64,000 nt of DNA, taken from positions 620,001-684,000 of the forward strand of contig CATOTG010000006.1 in assembly GCA_951813015.1 (NCBI GenBank), read 5' to 3'. The notes under the pieces are model-generated. The model saw only the letters and a list, made by a program, of their open reading frames with translations. It had not been told where the DNA came from and made no database searches. Positions 23,824-31,362 of the stretch are shown piece after piece. The translations under genes were made by a program, and so were the position numbers. The stretch comes from an uncultured Thermoanaerobaculia bacterium. GTDB lineage: Bacteria > Acidobacteriota > Thermoanaerobaculia > Multivoradales > Multivoraceae. Every line of letters starts with the position of its first letter. Position 1 is the stretch's first letter.

Positions 23824-25670
23824 CAGAGTCCCACCGCGGTCAGAGCCTGGTCGATTGCGGTGGACGCGGCGCTCCCGTCGCCGTGAAGGTCCATCGCCGC
23901 CTGCCGGATCATGCGTCCCATGATCGGAAATGTTACGCGGGAAGGCGCCAGATCAACCAGTGCGCGGAAGAACGCCTGCTCGATCTGACCCCGGTTGGCG
24001 ACACCGACGCCTTCGACGGTTCGCCCGCTGCTGTGCCGACCGCCCTCGATGGCGAGGTAGGCGGCGTGGCTCAGAATCGTGGAGTTCCAGTGCACGCCGG
24101 AGTAGCCGTCTTGGTCGAGACTGAAAACCCGATTGCCCAGCATCTGCATACCGAAGCGGGTGTAGGAGATGAGGTTTTCTCCTCTCAGGGCGACGACGAA
24201 ACGGAACTCTTTCCCCATCGCGTCGGGATAGGGAAGCTCCCCGCCGACTCGCAGCAAGTTGGGCCTGTCCATGCGCCGCCCGTTCACTCCCGCGTCTTCG
24301 CCACTCCGGTAGTCCGCCCGCAGGTCGCCCTCGCCCGGAGGATGGGTCGCGAACTCGACAGCGGTTCCGATGATGTCGGAGTACGCCTCGTTGATCGCGC
24401 CGCCGTGGGCCAGAAACAAGCCGAATCGACCGCTACGGGAAGTGGTCGGGTTCCCGTCCTCGTCGTAGCACAGGTACGGTGCGTGCACTACCACGATGCC
24501 CTCAACCTCGTCCTCTTCCTCAATGAAATGGGTGTCGCCGCAGCGGATGACCTCGCCCCTCACACTGATCGTCGACGGACCGAGAACGCCCGTATGCGCG
24601 CCCACCAGCCCACTGCCCGTGCGCTCCTTCAGCGCGGAAAACGTGACGCCGTGCATCAACTCGTGCGCGGCGATATCCAGAGGAACGAGCGGAACGTCGT
24701 CGGACGTCTCCCCGAACGCGACAAAGCCGCCGCCCTCCGGACCGTAGGGAGCGGAGAGGAAGAACGCGTTGAAGAAGCTCAGGTTGACGAGCGAGTAGAT
24801 CGTTCCGTCCTTGCCGTCCATTCCGCGCCAGTTCTGGTTCTTGAACAGGTAATCGTAGGTGAAGCCCAGGTTGGCGTGGCCCTCGACGACGGCGGGATTC
24901 CCCCATTCGTTGTCGGCGTCCAAGGCAACCAGCGACGGCCAGGCCGGATCCGCATTGGCCACATCATCGATCGTGCTCAGCCTTCCCTTCGCGTTCATCG
25001 TGACGATCTCGGCCGGCCGCAACCGGTCCCGCGCTTCGTAGCGGCCGCTCGTACTCCAGGTGCTCATCTTCTGGCGCTCACCGGTGATCCCCATGCCCGA
25101 ACCCACGGCGGCCTCGGTGAAGAAGTGGTCGATGCGATGCACCAATTCGCCGTCGTGCGCGTCGACGAACCAGGTGCGGTAGTCCTGCAGCGGTGCGCTC
25201 CACGCCAGAACGAGCTCTCCGAGCATCGTCGGCACGATGACCAGCTCGGCCGGTTCGGCAGTCGCCCGCGCTGCGCCCGTGAGCGCTTCCATCCGGGCGA
25301 GGGCGGCCTCTGCGTCAAGGCCGGGGTCCGTGTCGATGTCGATGTCCGCGAACGTGGTCCCGAAGACCGATACCGGCACGCCGTCGGCGCTCTGCCTGGC
25401 GAGCCCCGCGCCGCGGACCGGCACGCCCCGGTGGACCTGCGCGAAGTACTCGTGAATCCGGCCCGGCACAGTCCGGTCGGGCTGCGCTGAACGCAGTACC
25501 AACTCGTCGGTGCGGACCAACTCCTCAAGCAGCGCGTTGGCCCGGATGACGGCCACCGAGTCGCTCGGCGACGAGGTCGCCGCGACGACCTGCCTCTGTG
25601 GCGCTGTCTGCGCGGGCAGCGCGGCGCCGATCAAGAGCGACGCCGCCGCGAAAAACACGATTCTCTTCAA
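23823..25670 (-). CDS. thermolysin-family (M4) metallopeptidase, copy 3
   Basis: 615 residues from TTG 25670, with AAGGGAG upstream. Signal peptide LKRIVFFAAASLLIGAALPA and an FTP/PepSY-like propeptide nearly the same as copy 1. Zinc site HELMH with NEAYSD as the Glu ligand, and VHWNST carrying the late His. It has an insert near IEEEDEVEGIVVV not seen in the other copies. Coupled to the barrel gene downstream. All catalytic residues are intact, so it should be active. Confidence 0.88.
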   Translation of the reverse strand: MKRIVFFAAASLLIGAALPAQTAPQRQVVAATSSPSDSVAVIRANALLEELVRTDELVLRSAQPDRTVPGRIHEYFAQVHRGVPVRGAGLARQSADGVPVSVFGTTFADIDIDTDPGLDAEAALARMEALTGAARATAEPAELVIVPTMLGELVLAWSAPLQDYRTWFVDAHDGELVHRIDHFFTEAAVGSGMGITGERQKMSTWSTSGRYEARDRLRPAEIVTMNAKGRLSTIDDVANADPAWPSLVALDADNEWGNPAVVEGHANLGFTYDYLFKNQNWRGMDGKDGTIYSLVNLSFFNAFFLSAPYGPEGGGFVAFGETSDDVPLVPLDIAAHELMHGVTFSALKERTGSGLVGAHTGVLGPSTISVRGEVIRCGDTHFIEEEDEVEGIVVVHAPYLCYDEDGNPTTSRSGRFGLFLAHGGAINEAYSDIIGTAVEFATHPPGEGDLRADYRSGEDAGVNGRRMDRPNLLRVGGELPYPDAMGKEFRFVVALRGENLISYTRFGMQMLGNRVFSLDQDGYSGVHWNSTILSHAAYLAIEGGRHSSGRTVEGVGVANRGQIEQAFFRALVDLAPSRVTFPIMGRMIRQAAMDLHGDGSAASTAIDQALTAVGL

Positions 25671-26018
25671 ATTCCAACTCCCTTCCTTGGATGTTCTACC
25701 TCTTCGTCTTCGTCCGTCATTCTGCGCCGAGCCGCCTTTCGATCCCACAGCTGCCGGGCGCCTGGAGGCGCCCCCGGCTGAGAACACCGCCACCTGGGCG
25801 GAGGCTGCGCTCCACCGGCTCACGAAAGGCTTGCCCTCTGCGACTCACAATAATCCACTGTACACCACCTAGTGGCCACATTCCACCACTGAGCTGCCGT
25901 ATCTGGAGTGATCCTCACACTTCGTGCGCCGAAGTCTTCAACCTGGAACAGCCGGCTGCCCGCGTTCTCGATCATTTGGCGTCGACGCCACGCTTCCCGC
26001 TCGACCTCCCGGAGAGGG
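25671..26018. repeat. duplicated upstream block of M4 copy 3
   Basis: Gene-free DNA homologous to 20561-20967. It lacks the SLATT-derived insert of that copy. It ends with the third copy of the flanking word (25958-26002, with GGCGTCGACGCC), followed by a GACCTCCCGG stretch shared with the copy at 22842. Nothing else is recognised. Confidence 0.65.
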
Positions 26019-26143
26019 CCGCCGAACAGGGCGTGATCGAAGCTGGAAGCGCCCGAGGGCCCGTCCGAGGTCGTCAGCAGACCGCCGCCGAGGAGAATCG
26101 TCCATCTCGAGTCCTGGGCCGCAGACGGAGCGGGGGCAATCGA
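26019..26143 (-). pseudogene. 5' fragment of the beta-barrel gene
   Basis: About 125 bp match the early part of the intact barrel gene (23637-23755), covering the end of the signal peptide and the first strands, with small indels. There is no start codon or remainder. It abuts the stop codon of the secreted protein at 26144. Confidence 0.75.
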
Positions 26144-27361
26144 CTACTCGCGGCATTCGAAGGCGGAGGTGTCTCTCGCGGGGGTCGCCGTCTCTCCCTG
26201 GCGGTTGCGATGTGACCAGGAGCGCCCCCTCCCGTCCGTCACGTGGAGATTGAACGCCACGTCGGTCACCGGCGCGACAAACACCCATCGGTGGCCGTTG
26301 TAGCTACAGCCGTTCAGGACCTTGACCAGCACTTCCGCGTTGCCGGCGGTGAAGAACCAGAGCAAGCCGGATTCGCCCGAGGCCCAGATGCCGCCCTTGC
26401 CTTCGCCGACCTCGCCATCCGGCGTTTCGTAGCAGAGCCGGACGTTGTAGCCGCCGTCGAACACGAGGGGGGTGGTTTCCGGAACACAGTCGGTATAGCC
26501 CTCTTCACCGGGATCCGGGTCCGGGTCGGGATCCGGGTCCGGGTCAGGATCCGGGTCCGGGTCGGGATCCGGGTCCGGGCCGGGATCGGGATGGTTCACG
26601 GCGAGCCGGATGCCGTAGGCCTTGATCTCCGATCCCGTGTCGGCCTGCCAGGCCAGCAAGTTGCCGCCAGCCTCTGCGCGCCCGCGGAAGGCGCGCCTGC
26701 CGCCGCCCGGCCCGTTGGTGTCCGCCATCAACAACTTCGTGTTTTCCGCTGGGTCACCGCTCTGCCAGGAGACGGCGACCCAGACGTTGCCGCCGGGGAG
26801 CGCCAGGTCCTGCACATCGCCCCGAAGCTCGAAGCAGGCGTATGTCCCGGCTTCGAGCTCTGTCCTCGCGCCGTACTCGGCCAACAGGGTTTGCGGCGTG
26901 CCGCCGCCGGAATAGAAATTGACCGAGAACTCCACGTTGGCGTCCGTGTCGGTCGCCTCGCGGCCCATGCAGACCACCGCGTGGTCGACTGTCCCCGGAC
27001 CGCGCAGCCGGAAACGCTGAGCCAGCTCGAACTCGAAGAACGCTTCCTCCGTCTCCTCATTGACCAAGTACAGTGCCGCCTCCAGACCGCCGTCGTCGTA
27101 CCGGTAGAGTTCGGTGGCCGCCTGCGGTACGCCGACTACTCCGTGGCTTGCCGACCGCACGTCGCGGACACGCACGGACACGGGGACTTCGCCCGCCTGC
27201 TCGACGAGACGCGAGGGAATCATCCCGACCTGAGCCTGTGGCTCGGGGCCGGAGGGAAGCAGCAGGTCGCGGCCCGTCTGGGCCGCCAGCGGCGTCGCGA
27301 GCATGGCAGCCACCGCGACAAAAAGGAAAAAAGAACAACGATCCGGTATCTGGCGCAACAC
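26144..27361 (-). CDS. secreted protein with Asp-Pro linker and shared C-terminal domain
   Basis: 405 residues from GTG 27361, with GAGGAGG upstream. Signal peptide ends near ATPLAAQ. An N-terminal domain (about 25-255) is beta-rich with three Cys. A (Asp-Pro)n linker follows (about 258-288). The C-terminal domain (about 292-405) has DCVPETTPLVFDGGY, ASGESGLLWFFTAGNAEVLV and CSYNGHRWVFVAPVTDV, ending DTSAFECRE. Domains on this plan recur at the C-terminus of secreted bacterial proteins; I know no assigned function. Close relative of 32851-34746. Confidence 0.82.
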   Translation of the reverse strand: MLRQIPDRCSFFLFVAVAAMLATPLAAQTGRDLLLPSGPEPQAQVGMIPSRLVEQAGEVPVSVRVRDVRSASHGVVGVPQAATELYRYDDGGLEAALYLVNEETEEAFFEFELAQRFRLRGPGTVDHAVVCMGREATDTDANVEFSVNFYSGGGTPQTLLAEYGARTELEAGTYACFELRGDVQDLALPGGNVWVAVSWQSGDPAENTKLLMADTNGPGGGRRAFRGRAEAGGNLLAWQADTGSEIKAYGIRLAVNHPDPGPDPDPDPDPDPDPDPDPDPDPDPGEEGYTDCVPETTPLVFDGGYNVRLCYETPDGEVGEGKGGIWASGESGLLWFFTAGNAEVLVKVLNGCSYNGHRWVFVAPVTDVAFNLHVTDGRGRSWSHRNRQGETATPARDTSAFECRE

Positions 27362-27533
27362 GGCAATCCTCCTCAGGTATCTTGTATCTTGAAAGGCCCC
27401 CTGATGGGGACCACCATGGCGAACGGCGCTCGCCGAACATTCCTCATTCCCGCAGCCTTCCGAGAGCTTCAGCCCGCCGCCTGCAGTGAGCCGTCGGGAG
27501 GCTCTCCTCGGGGATCGCGTGCCTCGTTCCAGG

Positions 27534-28820
27534 CTAACGGCATCTGAACGCGCTTGTGTCGCTTCTGGTGGAGGCTGTCGTGCCTGCGGTGTTGGTGTGG
27601 CTCCATGTCTCGCCGTCTGGCGCGGTTACGCGGAGTTCGAAGCCGACATCCGTCACGGGCGCCACGAAGACCCATCGGTGTCCGTTGTGTTCGCAACCGT
27701 CCAGCACCTTGACCAGGACCTCGGCGTTCTCCCGGCTGAAGAACCAGAGAATTCCGGATTGGCTGGAAGCCCATACACCTGCCTGCGCTTGTCCGGTTTC
27801 GCCTTCGCCGGTGACGTAGCACATGCGAACCCCGTAGCCGCCGTCAAACTGAAGCACGTCAGTCGTTGGAGTACAAGGGCCTGGGCTCGGGTCGGGGTCT
27901 GGCGATGGAGTTGAACTCTCCTTGACAAAGCGGATGACCCAGGCATCGTCAGCATCCATTCTGACCCATATGGACATGTCGATGGAACCGCTTACGAGAA
28001 GCCGGTTCGCTGTTCGGCTGTTGCCAACCTGGACCTGGCAGGCCAAAGCCGAGCAGAACACCCTCTCCGAATTGTAGGGCTCGTCACTGTCCAGGACAAA
28101 GGTGTGCTGAGTGTTGTTGGCAGTAGAGAGGGTGGCGGTCCAGATTCCCTCCGTGAGCGGATAGGGTAGACTCACGTTCTCCCCGCCCACGGTGCCTCCG
28201 GAGCCTCGCGCCGTGAAGTCGGTTTCGGTCTCGGCAGAAACAACTTCAGGAAAGTTGCTCGCTGCGGCAAATGATGGGTTTGACCCATCCTTGACAAACC
28301 GGATGGCCCAGGCATCACCAACAGCAATATGGGGCAATATGAGCATGTTTATCGAGCCGCTGACAAGGAACCACTGCCTCGTTCGGCTGTAGCCGACCTG
28401 GACCGAGCAGACCGAGGCTGTGCAAAAGAGGTTTTCCGTACTGTAAGGCTCGTCTGGAGCGTTTCTCAGCCAGATAGAATGATGTGTGCTGGCAGTATCA
28501 AGAGTAGCGGTCCAGACTCCGTCGGTGAGCGGATAGGGCAGATTCACGTCCCCTCCCCCGGAGCCTCGTACGGTGAAGTCGGTTCCGGTCTCGGCAGACG
28601 CACCATCAGGAAGCCTGCTCTCTGCAGCAGGAAGTCCTTCCGGAAGCAGGCCGCGCTCGGGACTTGTCCTGACCTGTTCAAGGACGGTCAGCGCTTGAGC
28701 CTTGTGAGCCAGACGCAGGTCCCCCTCGCCGTTTTCCTTCACGTGTTCGAAGACGGTCTGTCCGTAGGCGGGCGCGAAGGTCAGCGCGATGGCGAGGGCG
28801 CAGAGTGCGATGGAACGCAT
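27534..28820 (-). CDS. secreted protein with two internal repeats and shared C-terminal domain
   Basis: 428 residues from ATG 28820. Signal peptide MRSIALCALAIALTFAPAYG. Two homologous blocks of about 110 residues follow (TDFTVRGSGGGDVNLPYPLT and TDFTARGSGGTVGGENVSLP), each with a Cys pair and ending AWAIRFVK or AWVIRFVK. A short SPDPDPSPGP linker leads to the same C-terminal domain as the gene at 26144 (SGILWFFSRENAEVLVKVLD, CEHNGHRWVFVAPVTDV). The repeated blocks may be binding modules. Function unknown. Its start overlaps the upstream small gene. Confidence 0.82.
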   Translation of the reverse strand: MRSIALCALAIALTFAPAYGQTVFEHVKENGEGDLRLAHKAQALTVLEQVRTSPERGLLPEGLPAAESRLPDGASAETGTDFTVRGSGGGDVNLPYPLTDGVWTATLDTASTHHSIWLRNAPDEPYSTENLFCTASVCSVQVGYSRTRQWFLVSGSINMLILPHIAVGDAWAIRFVKDGSNPSFAAASNFPEVVSAETETDFTARGSGGTVGGENVSLPYPLTEGIWTATLSTANNTQHTFVLDSDEPYNSERVFCSALACQVQVGNSRTANRLLVSGSIDMSIWVRMDADDAWVIRFVKESSTPSPDPDPSPGPCTPTTDVLQFDGGYGVRMCYVTGEGETGQAQAGVWASSQSGILWFFSRENAEVLVKVLDGCEHNGHRWVFVAPVTDVGFELRVTAPDGETWSHTNTAGTTASTRSDTSAFRCR

Positions 28821-29212
28821 CGGGGGATAACTCCAGGGATATTGCGCCGGCTCCGGGATCCGGTGTCGCGGCGGGTCACGCGGGCGGCGGAGGGCAGATC
28901 GGACGCGACCTCAAGGTCCAGCCGCCAAGGGCTGTTGAAACCTGGAGGCAGGCCGTCAGGTGCGGCTGCGGTGGAGAGAACCCTGCCGAGGACGATCGTC
29001 CCGGTCTGATCGACCATTGAGCCGTCGTTGGGCAGGATGCAGGTGATGGCCGCCACCGGTGGCGCAGCCGCCACCAGGATTGCCGGGAGCATGGCTGCGA
29101 CCGTGCCAGGCAGACGGGAAGGAAGGGCAGGCGCACCGATTGGCTGCACGGAGTTCTCTTCCTCCGGGCAAGTCATCCTGCGGCATGGTCGTGTGTGGGG
29201 AATCTGTCCCAT
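28781..29212 (-). CDS. possible secreted protein, likely 3'-truncated
   Basis: 143 residues from ATG 29212; ATG 29176 is an alternative. A hydrophobic segment PGTVAAMLPAILVAAAPPVA precedes AITCILPNDGSMVDQTGTIV, which reads as a signal peptide and mature N-terminus. After about residue 110 the sequence turns into low-quality Arg/Ser-rich text that overlaps the next gene by 40 nt, so the original 3' end seems lost. A strong promoter stands directly upstream. Confidence 0.4.
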   Translation of the reverse strand: MGQIPHTRPCRRMTCPEEENSVQPIGAPALPSRLPGTVAAMLPAILVAAAPPVAAITCILPNDGSMVDQTGTIVLGRVLSTAAAPDGLPPGFNSPWRLDLEVASDLPSAARVTRRDTGSRSRRNIPGVIPRCVPSHSAPSPSR

Positions 29213-29233
29213 TCGTCAGTCAACGGGCGACTT

Positions 29234-29261
29234 ACTATACAGGCGGCTTCCACTCTGTCAA
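29234..29261 (-). promoter_or_regulatory. sigma70-type promoter, minus strand
   Basis: On the minus strand TTGACA (29261-29256), a 16-bp spacer and TATAGT (29239-29234). It would start RNA near 29227 and drive the small secreted gene at 29212 and the repeat-containing secreted protein at 28820. Confidence 0.6.
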
Positions 29262-29458
29262 CTTACGTGACAGCGTGGCGCCGCTGTTCGGCGCTGTCCG
29301 CGTAGAGGGCGCTGCGGGTTGCGCGCACGACGGTCGGCGGCGGCGCGCTTGCCGCTCGCCTGCCGGCGCCGCTGCTCCACGCAGCGGTGGGCCGGACACG
29401 GGTCAGGGCGGTGCGGCGGAACTGCCGCCGGTCTGACCAGCGTCCCACAGGCCCGTTG

Positions 29459-29625
29459 TCTCGGCCATCATCGTCCACTATCGCACGCCGGCGCTGCTCG
29501 AGGCGGCCGTGGCGGCGCTCCACCGGGACGCCGGTGCTTCGGGCTTCGAGATGGACGTCGTCGTGGTGGTCAACGGCGCGCGGTCTCGCGGACGGGCGGA
29601 GCGCCCGGAGGTTCTCGAGGCGAAG
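29459..29625 (+). pseudogene. 5' fragment of the GT2 glycosyltransferase gene
   Basis: 29461-29580 closely matches the nucleotide-binding 5' part of the glycosyltransferase at 6979-7100, including the equivalent of AISAVIVHYRTPALLEAAVA and the VVVxNGA strand. Similarity fades after a GAGGTTCTCGAG word near 29610. No catalytic MNADV region remains. The 246 bp before it (29213-29458) hold the minus-strand promoter and no gene I can support. Confidence 0.75.
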
Positions 29626-29670
29626 CGGCGGGAAGGTCGGCGTCGGCCAGGTGATGGCCATTCGCGAGAC

Positions 29671-29959
29671 CGCCGCTCCGGTCGCGCGCGTGAACGCGGA
29701 CCGTCGCCGAGTTGCGCCTGGCGCCGTGGCACGCTGCTCCGGGCGCGCGCGTGAGCGCGGGTCGGTTATCTCCAGCAGCGTCCGCCGCGTCCGCTGCTCC
29801 GGGCGGCTCCGGGCGGCTCCGGGCGCGCGCGTGAGCGCCGCGTCGTGGTAAGCCTGACCTTCGGCGTCCGTGGCGGCTCCGGGCGCGCGCGTGAGCGCGG
29901 GGCGTGGAGGACACACCCCGACTGTGTGGTACGGCGGCTCCGGGCGCGCGCGTGAGCGC
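29671..29959. CRISPR. CRISPR-like array, degenerate, no cas genes
   Basis: A repeat with the core GGGCGCGCGCGTGAGCGC recurs at 29671-29697 (degenerate), 29732-29758, 29812-29838, 29872-29898 and 29933-29959. The last three are identical over 27 bp and begin GGCGGCTCCGGG. A partial copy near 29792 with a 20-bp internal duplication explains the one longer gap. Intervals between repeats are 33-34 bp, all of different sequence. Repeat plus spacer is 60-61 bp, as in type I-E or I-F arrays. The repeat has weak GCTC/GAGC dyad symmetry. No cas gene is in the window, so a simple GC-rich repeat cluster is possible. Confidence 0.4.
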
Positions 29960-30045
29960 GATGCCGGCGAAGACACCCCCGGAGCGACCTGCCCTTGAAG
30001 GCCTCGGGCGGCGAAGAGCCACAATCCTCTCCCAGCGGACGAATA

Positions 30046-30075
30046 TTGAACGGCAATGGCTCCCGTGAGTATGCT
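30046..30075 (+). promoter_or_regulatory. possible promoter upstream of paralogue 5
   Basis: TTGAAC (30046-30051), 18-bp spacer, TATGCT (30070-30075). The surrounding words CGTGAGTATGCTACGGTGA are conserved at 32647-32685, also upstream of a secreted-protein gene. Confidence 0.4.
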
Positions 30076-30203
30076 ACGGTGACGATACGGCACAGAGCCG
30101 GTGCCGCCGCGCCTGATCTTCGGATTGAACAACCTCTGGTCGGGCTTGGCGAGTCCGGCGCGAAACGAAGGGCGGCAAAGGCCGCTCAAGGAGGAAGAAA
30201 CTG

Positions 30204-31340
30204 ATGAAGCACATCATGATCGCGCTGGTTGTCTGCGCGATTCCGGCGATGACCTTCGGTCAGACCGCCGTTTGCGAGGACTGCACCCATGACGTGTCCA
30301 TCTACGCGGGCGATGGGGGGCTCATCGCGGAGGCCGACGGCGTCGACATCGTGACCTGGGTTTCCCAGTGCGGCCGCGTCATCAGGACTGGCGAACTCGA
30401 GGCCAACGACGAAGGCATCGTCACGATGCTGTTCAAGGACGCCGACCTCGTTTGCAACGCGGACGAGAGCCGCTTCCAGATCGGCCCCGTCAGGGCGGGC
30501 GGTTGGTACTGGCTAACCGGCGACAGAAGCTCGGCGGTGGGCGCGCTGGTCAACCAGGCGGTCCTCGGCAACGACACGACCGACACCACGGACCCCGGTC
30601 CCGGCGTGACGATGAAGGATGGCAGGGGCGCCGTCCTCCTCGAGGAGATCTCTACCGGCCGTCGCGGCATTCTGCCGAACATCCTGCCGAAGGCGCCGGG
30701 GCCGTCGTTCGGACCGTGCGGCTACGGTGGATTCGGCCGCCTGCTCAAGAAGTGCACGATGGGCAACGGCGGCGCGATTCTGCAGGCGACGAGCACGGAT
30801 TACCTTACCGAAAGGCTCGTGTTGATCACGGACGGGTCCACCGTCATCCGGCCCGCCGGGACTGCCACGGTCGACCTGGTTGTCGACCTGTGGATGGCCT
30901 GGGGCGGCCACATCACGAACGACGAGTTGGTGAATCCAGCAGGGTTCGGACACGCGGCCTTCGTGGGGAGCGCGGCCAGAGCCGAACACCGCTTGACCGG
31001 CGTTACCTACACGGTGAAAGTCGGCTCCCCCCCGGGGGCGACTCTCACGGATGCTTCCAGCACGGCGGTAGCCGGCGTGACGTACGCGGAAGACAGCGCC
31101 GCCGCCTTCGTCAGCATCGCAGCGGACACCGAGTACTGCGGCACAACGGCCAACTTTTCCCTGCCAGTGACCATCACCGCAACGATCGACGACGCCGGCG
31201 CGGCGACCGTGACGCCCCCCGTCAAGCGGAACGCGGCGGGCGTGGCTGCGGAAATGAGCTTCACCGTCGTATGTCTTTCGGCTTCGGCGGCGGGTCAGGG
31301 CCAGGAACTGGTGCCCGACAACCCGTTCCCCGTCGACTAG
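30204..31340 (+). CDS. secreted cysteine-containing protein, paralogue 5 (subfamily A)
   Basis: 378 residues from ATG 30204, with AAGGAGGAAG upstream. Signal peptide MKHIMIALVVCAIPAMTFGQ is almost the same as in paralogue 1. Domain 1 has CEDC, GDGGLIAEAD, GGWYWLTG and TGRRGILPNILP. Domain 2 begins CGYGGFG and keeps LVVDLWMAWGGHIT and a final TVVC. The tail is ELVPDNPFPVD. Cotranscription with paralogue 6, 22 bp downstream, is likely. The DNA before both this gene and paralogue 1 shares the words GCCGCTCAAGGAG. Function unknown. Confidence 0.85.
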   Translation: MKHIMIALVVCAIPAMTFGQTAVCEDCTHDVSIYAGDGGLIAEADGVDIVTWVSQCGRVIRTGELEANDEGIVTMLFKDADLVCNADESRFQIGPVRAGGWYWLTGDRSSAVGALVNQAVLGNDTTDTTDPGPGVTMKDGRGAVLLEEISTGRRGILPNILPKAPGPSFGPCGYGGFGRLLKKCTMGNGGAILQATSTDYLTERLVLITDGSTVIRPAGTATVDLVVDLWMAWGGHITNDELVNPAGFGHAAFVGSAARAEHRLTGVTYTVKVGSPPGATLTDASSTAVAGVTYAEDSAAAFVSIAADTEYCGTTANFSLPVTITATIDDAGAATVTPPVKRNAAGVAAEMSFTVVCLSASAAGQGQELVPDNPFPVD

Positions 31341-31362
31341 CGGAACCAAGGAGAAAAGAGCG

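Noticed and set aside
29263..30189. 308-residue minus-strand frame across the CRISPR-like array
   Set aside because: Its repeated ALTRAPGAA and SRARPEPP segments are the same DNA repeat read in two frames, because the period alternates between 60 and 61 bp. That is not how a coding repeat behaves.
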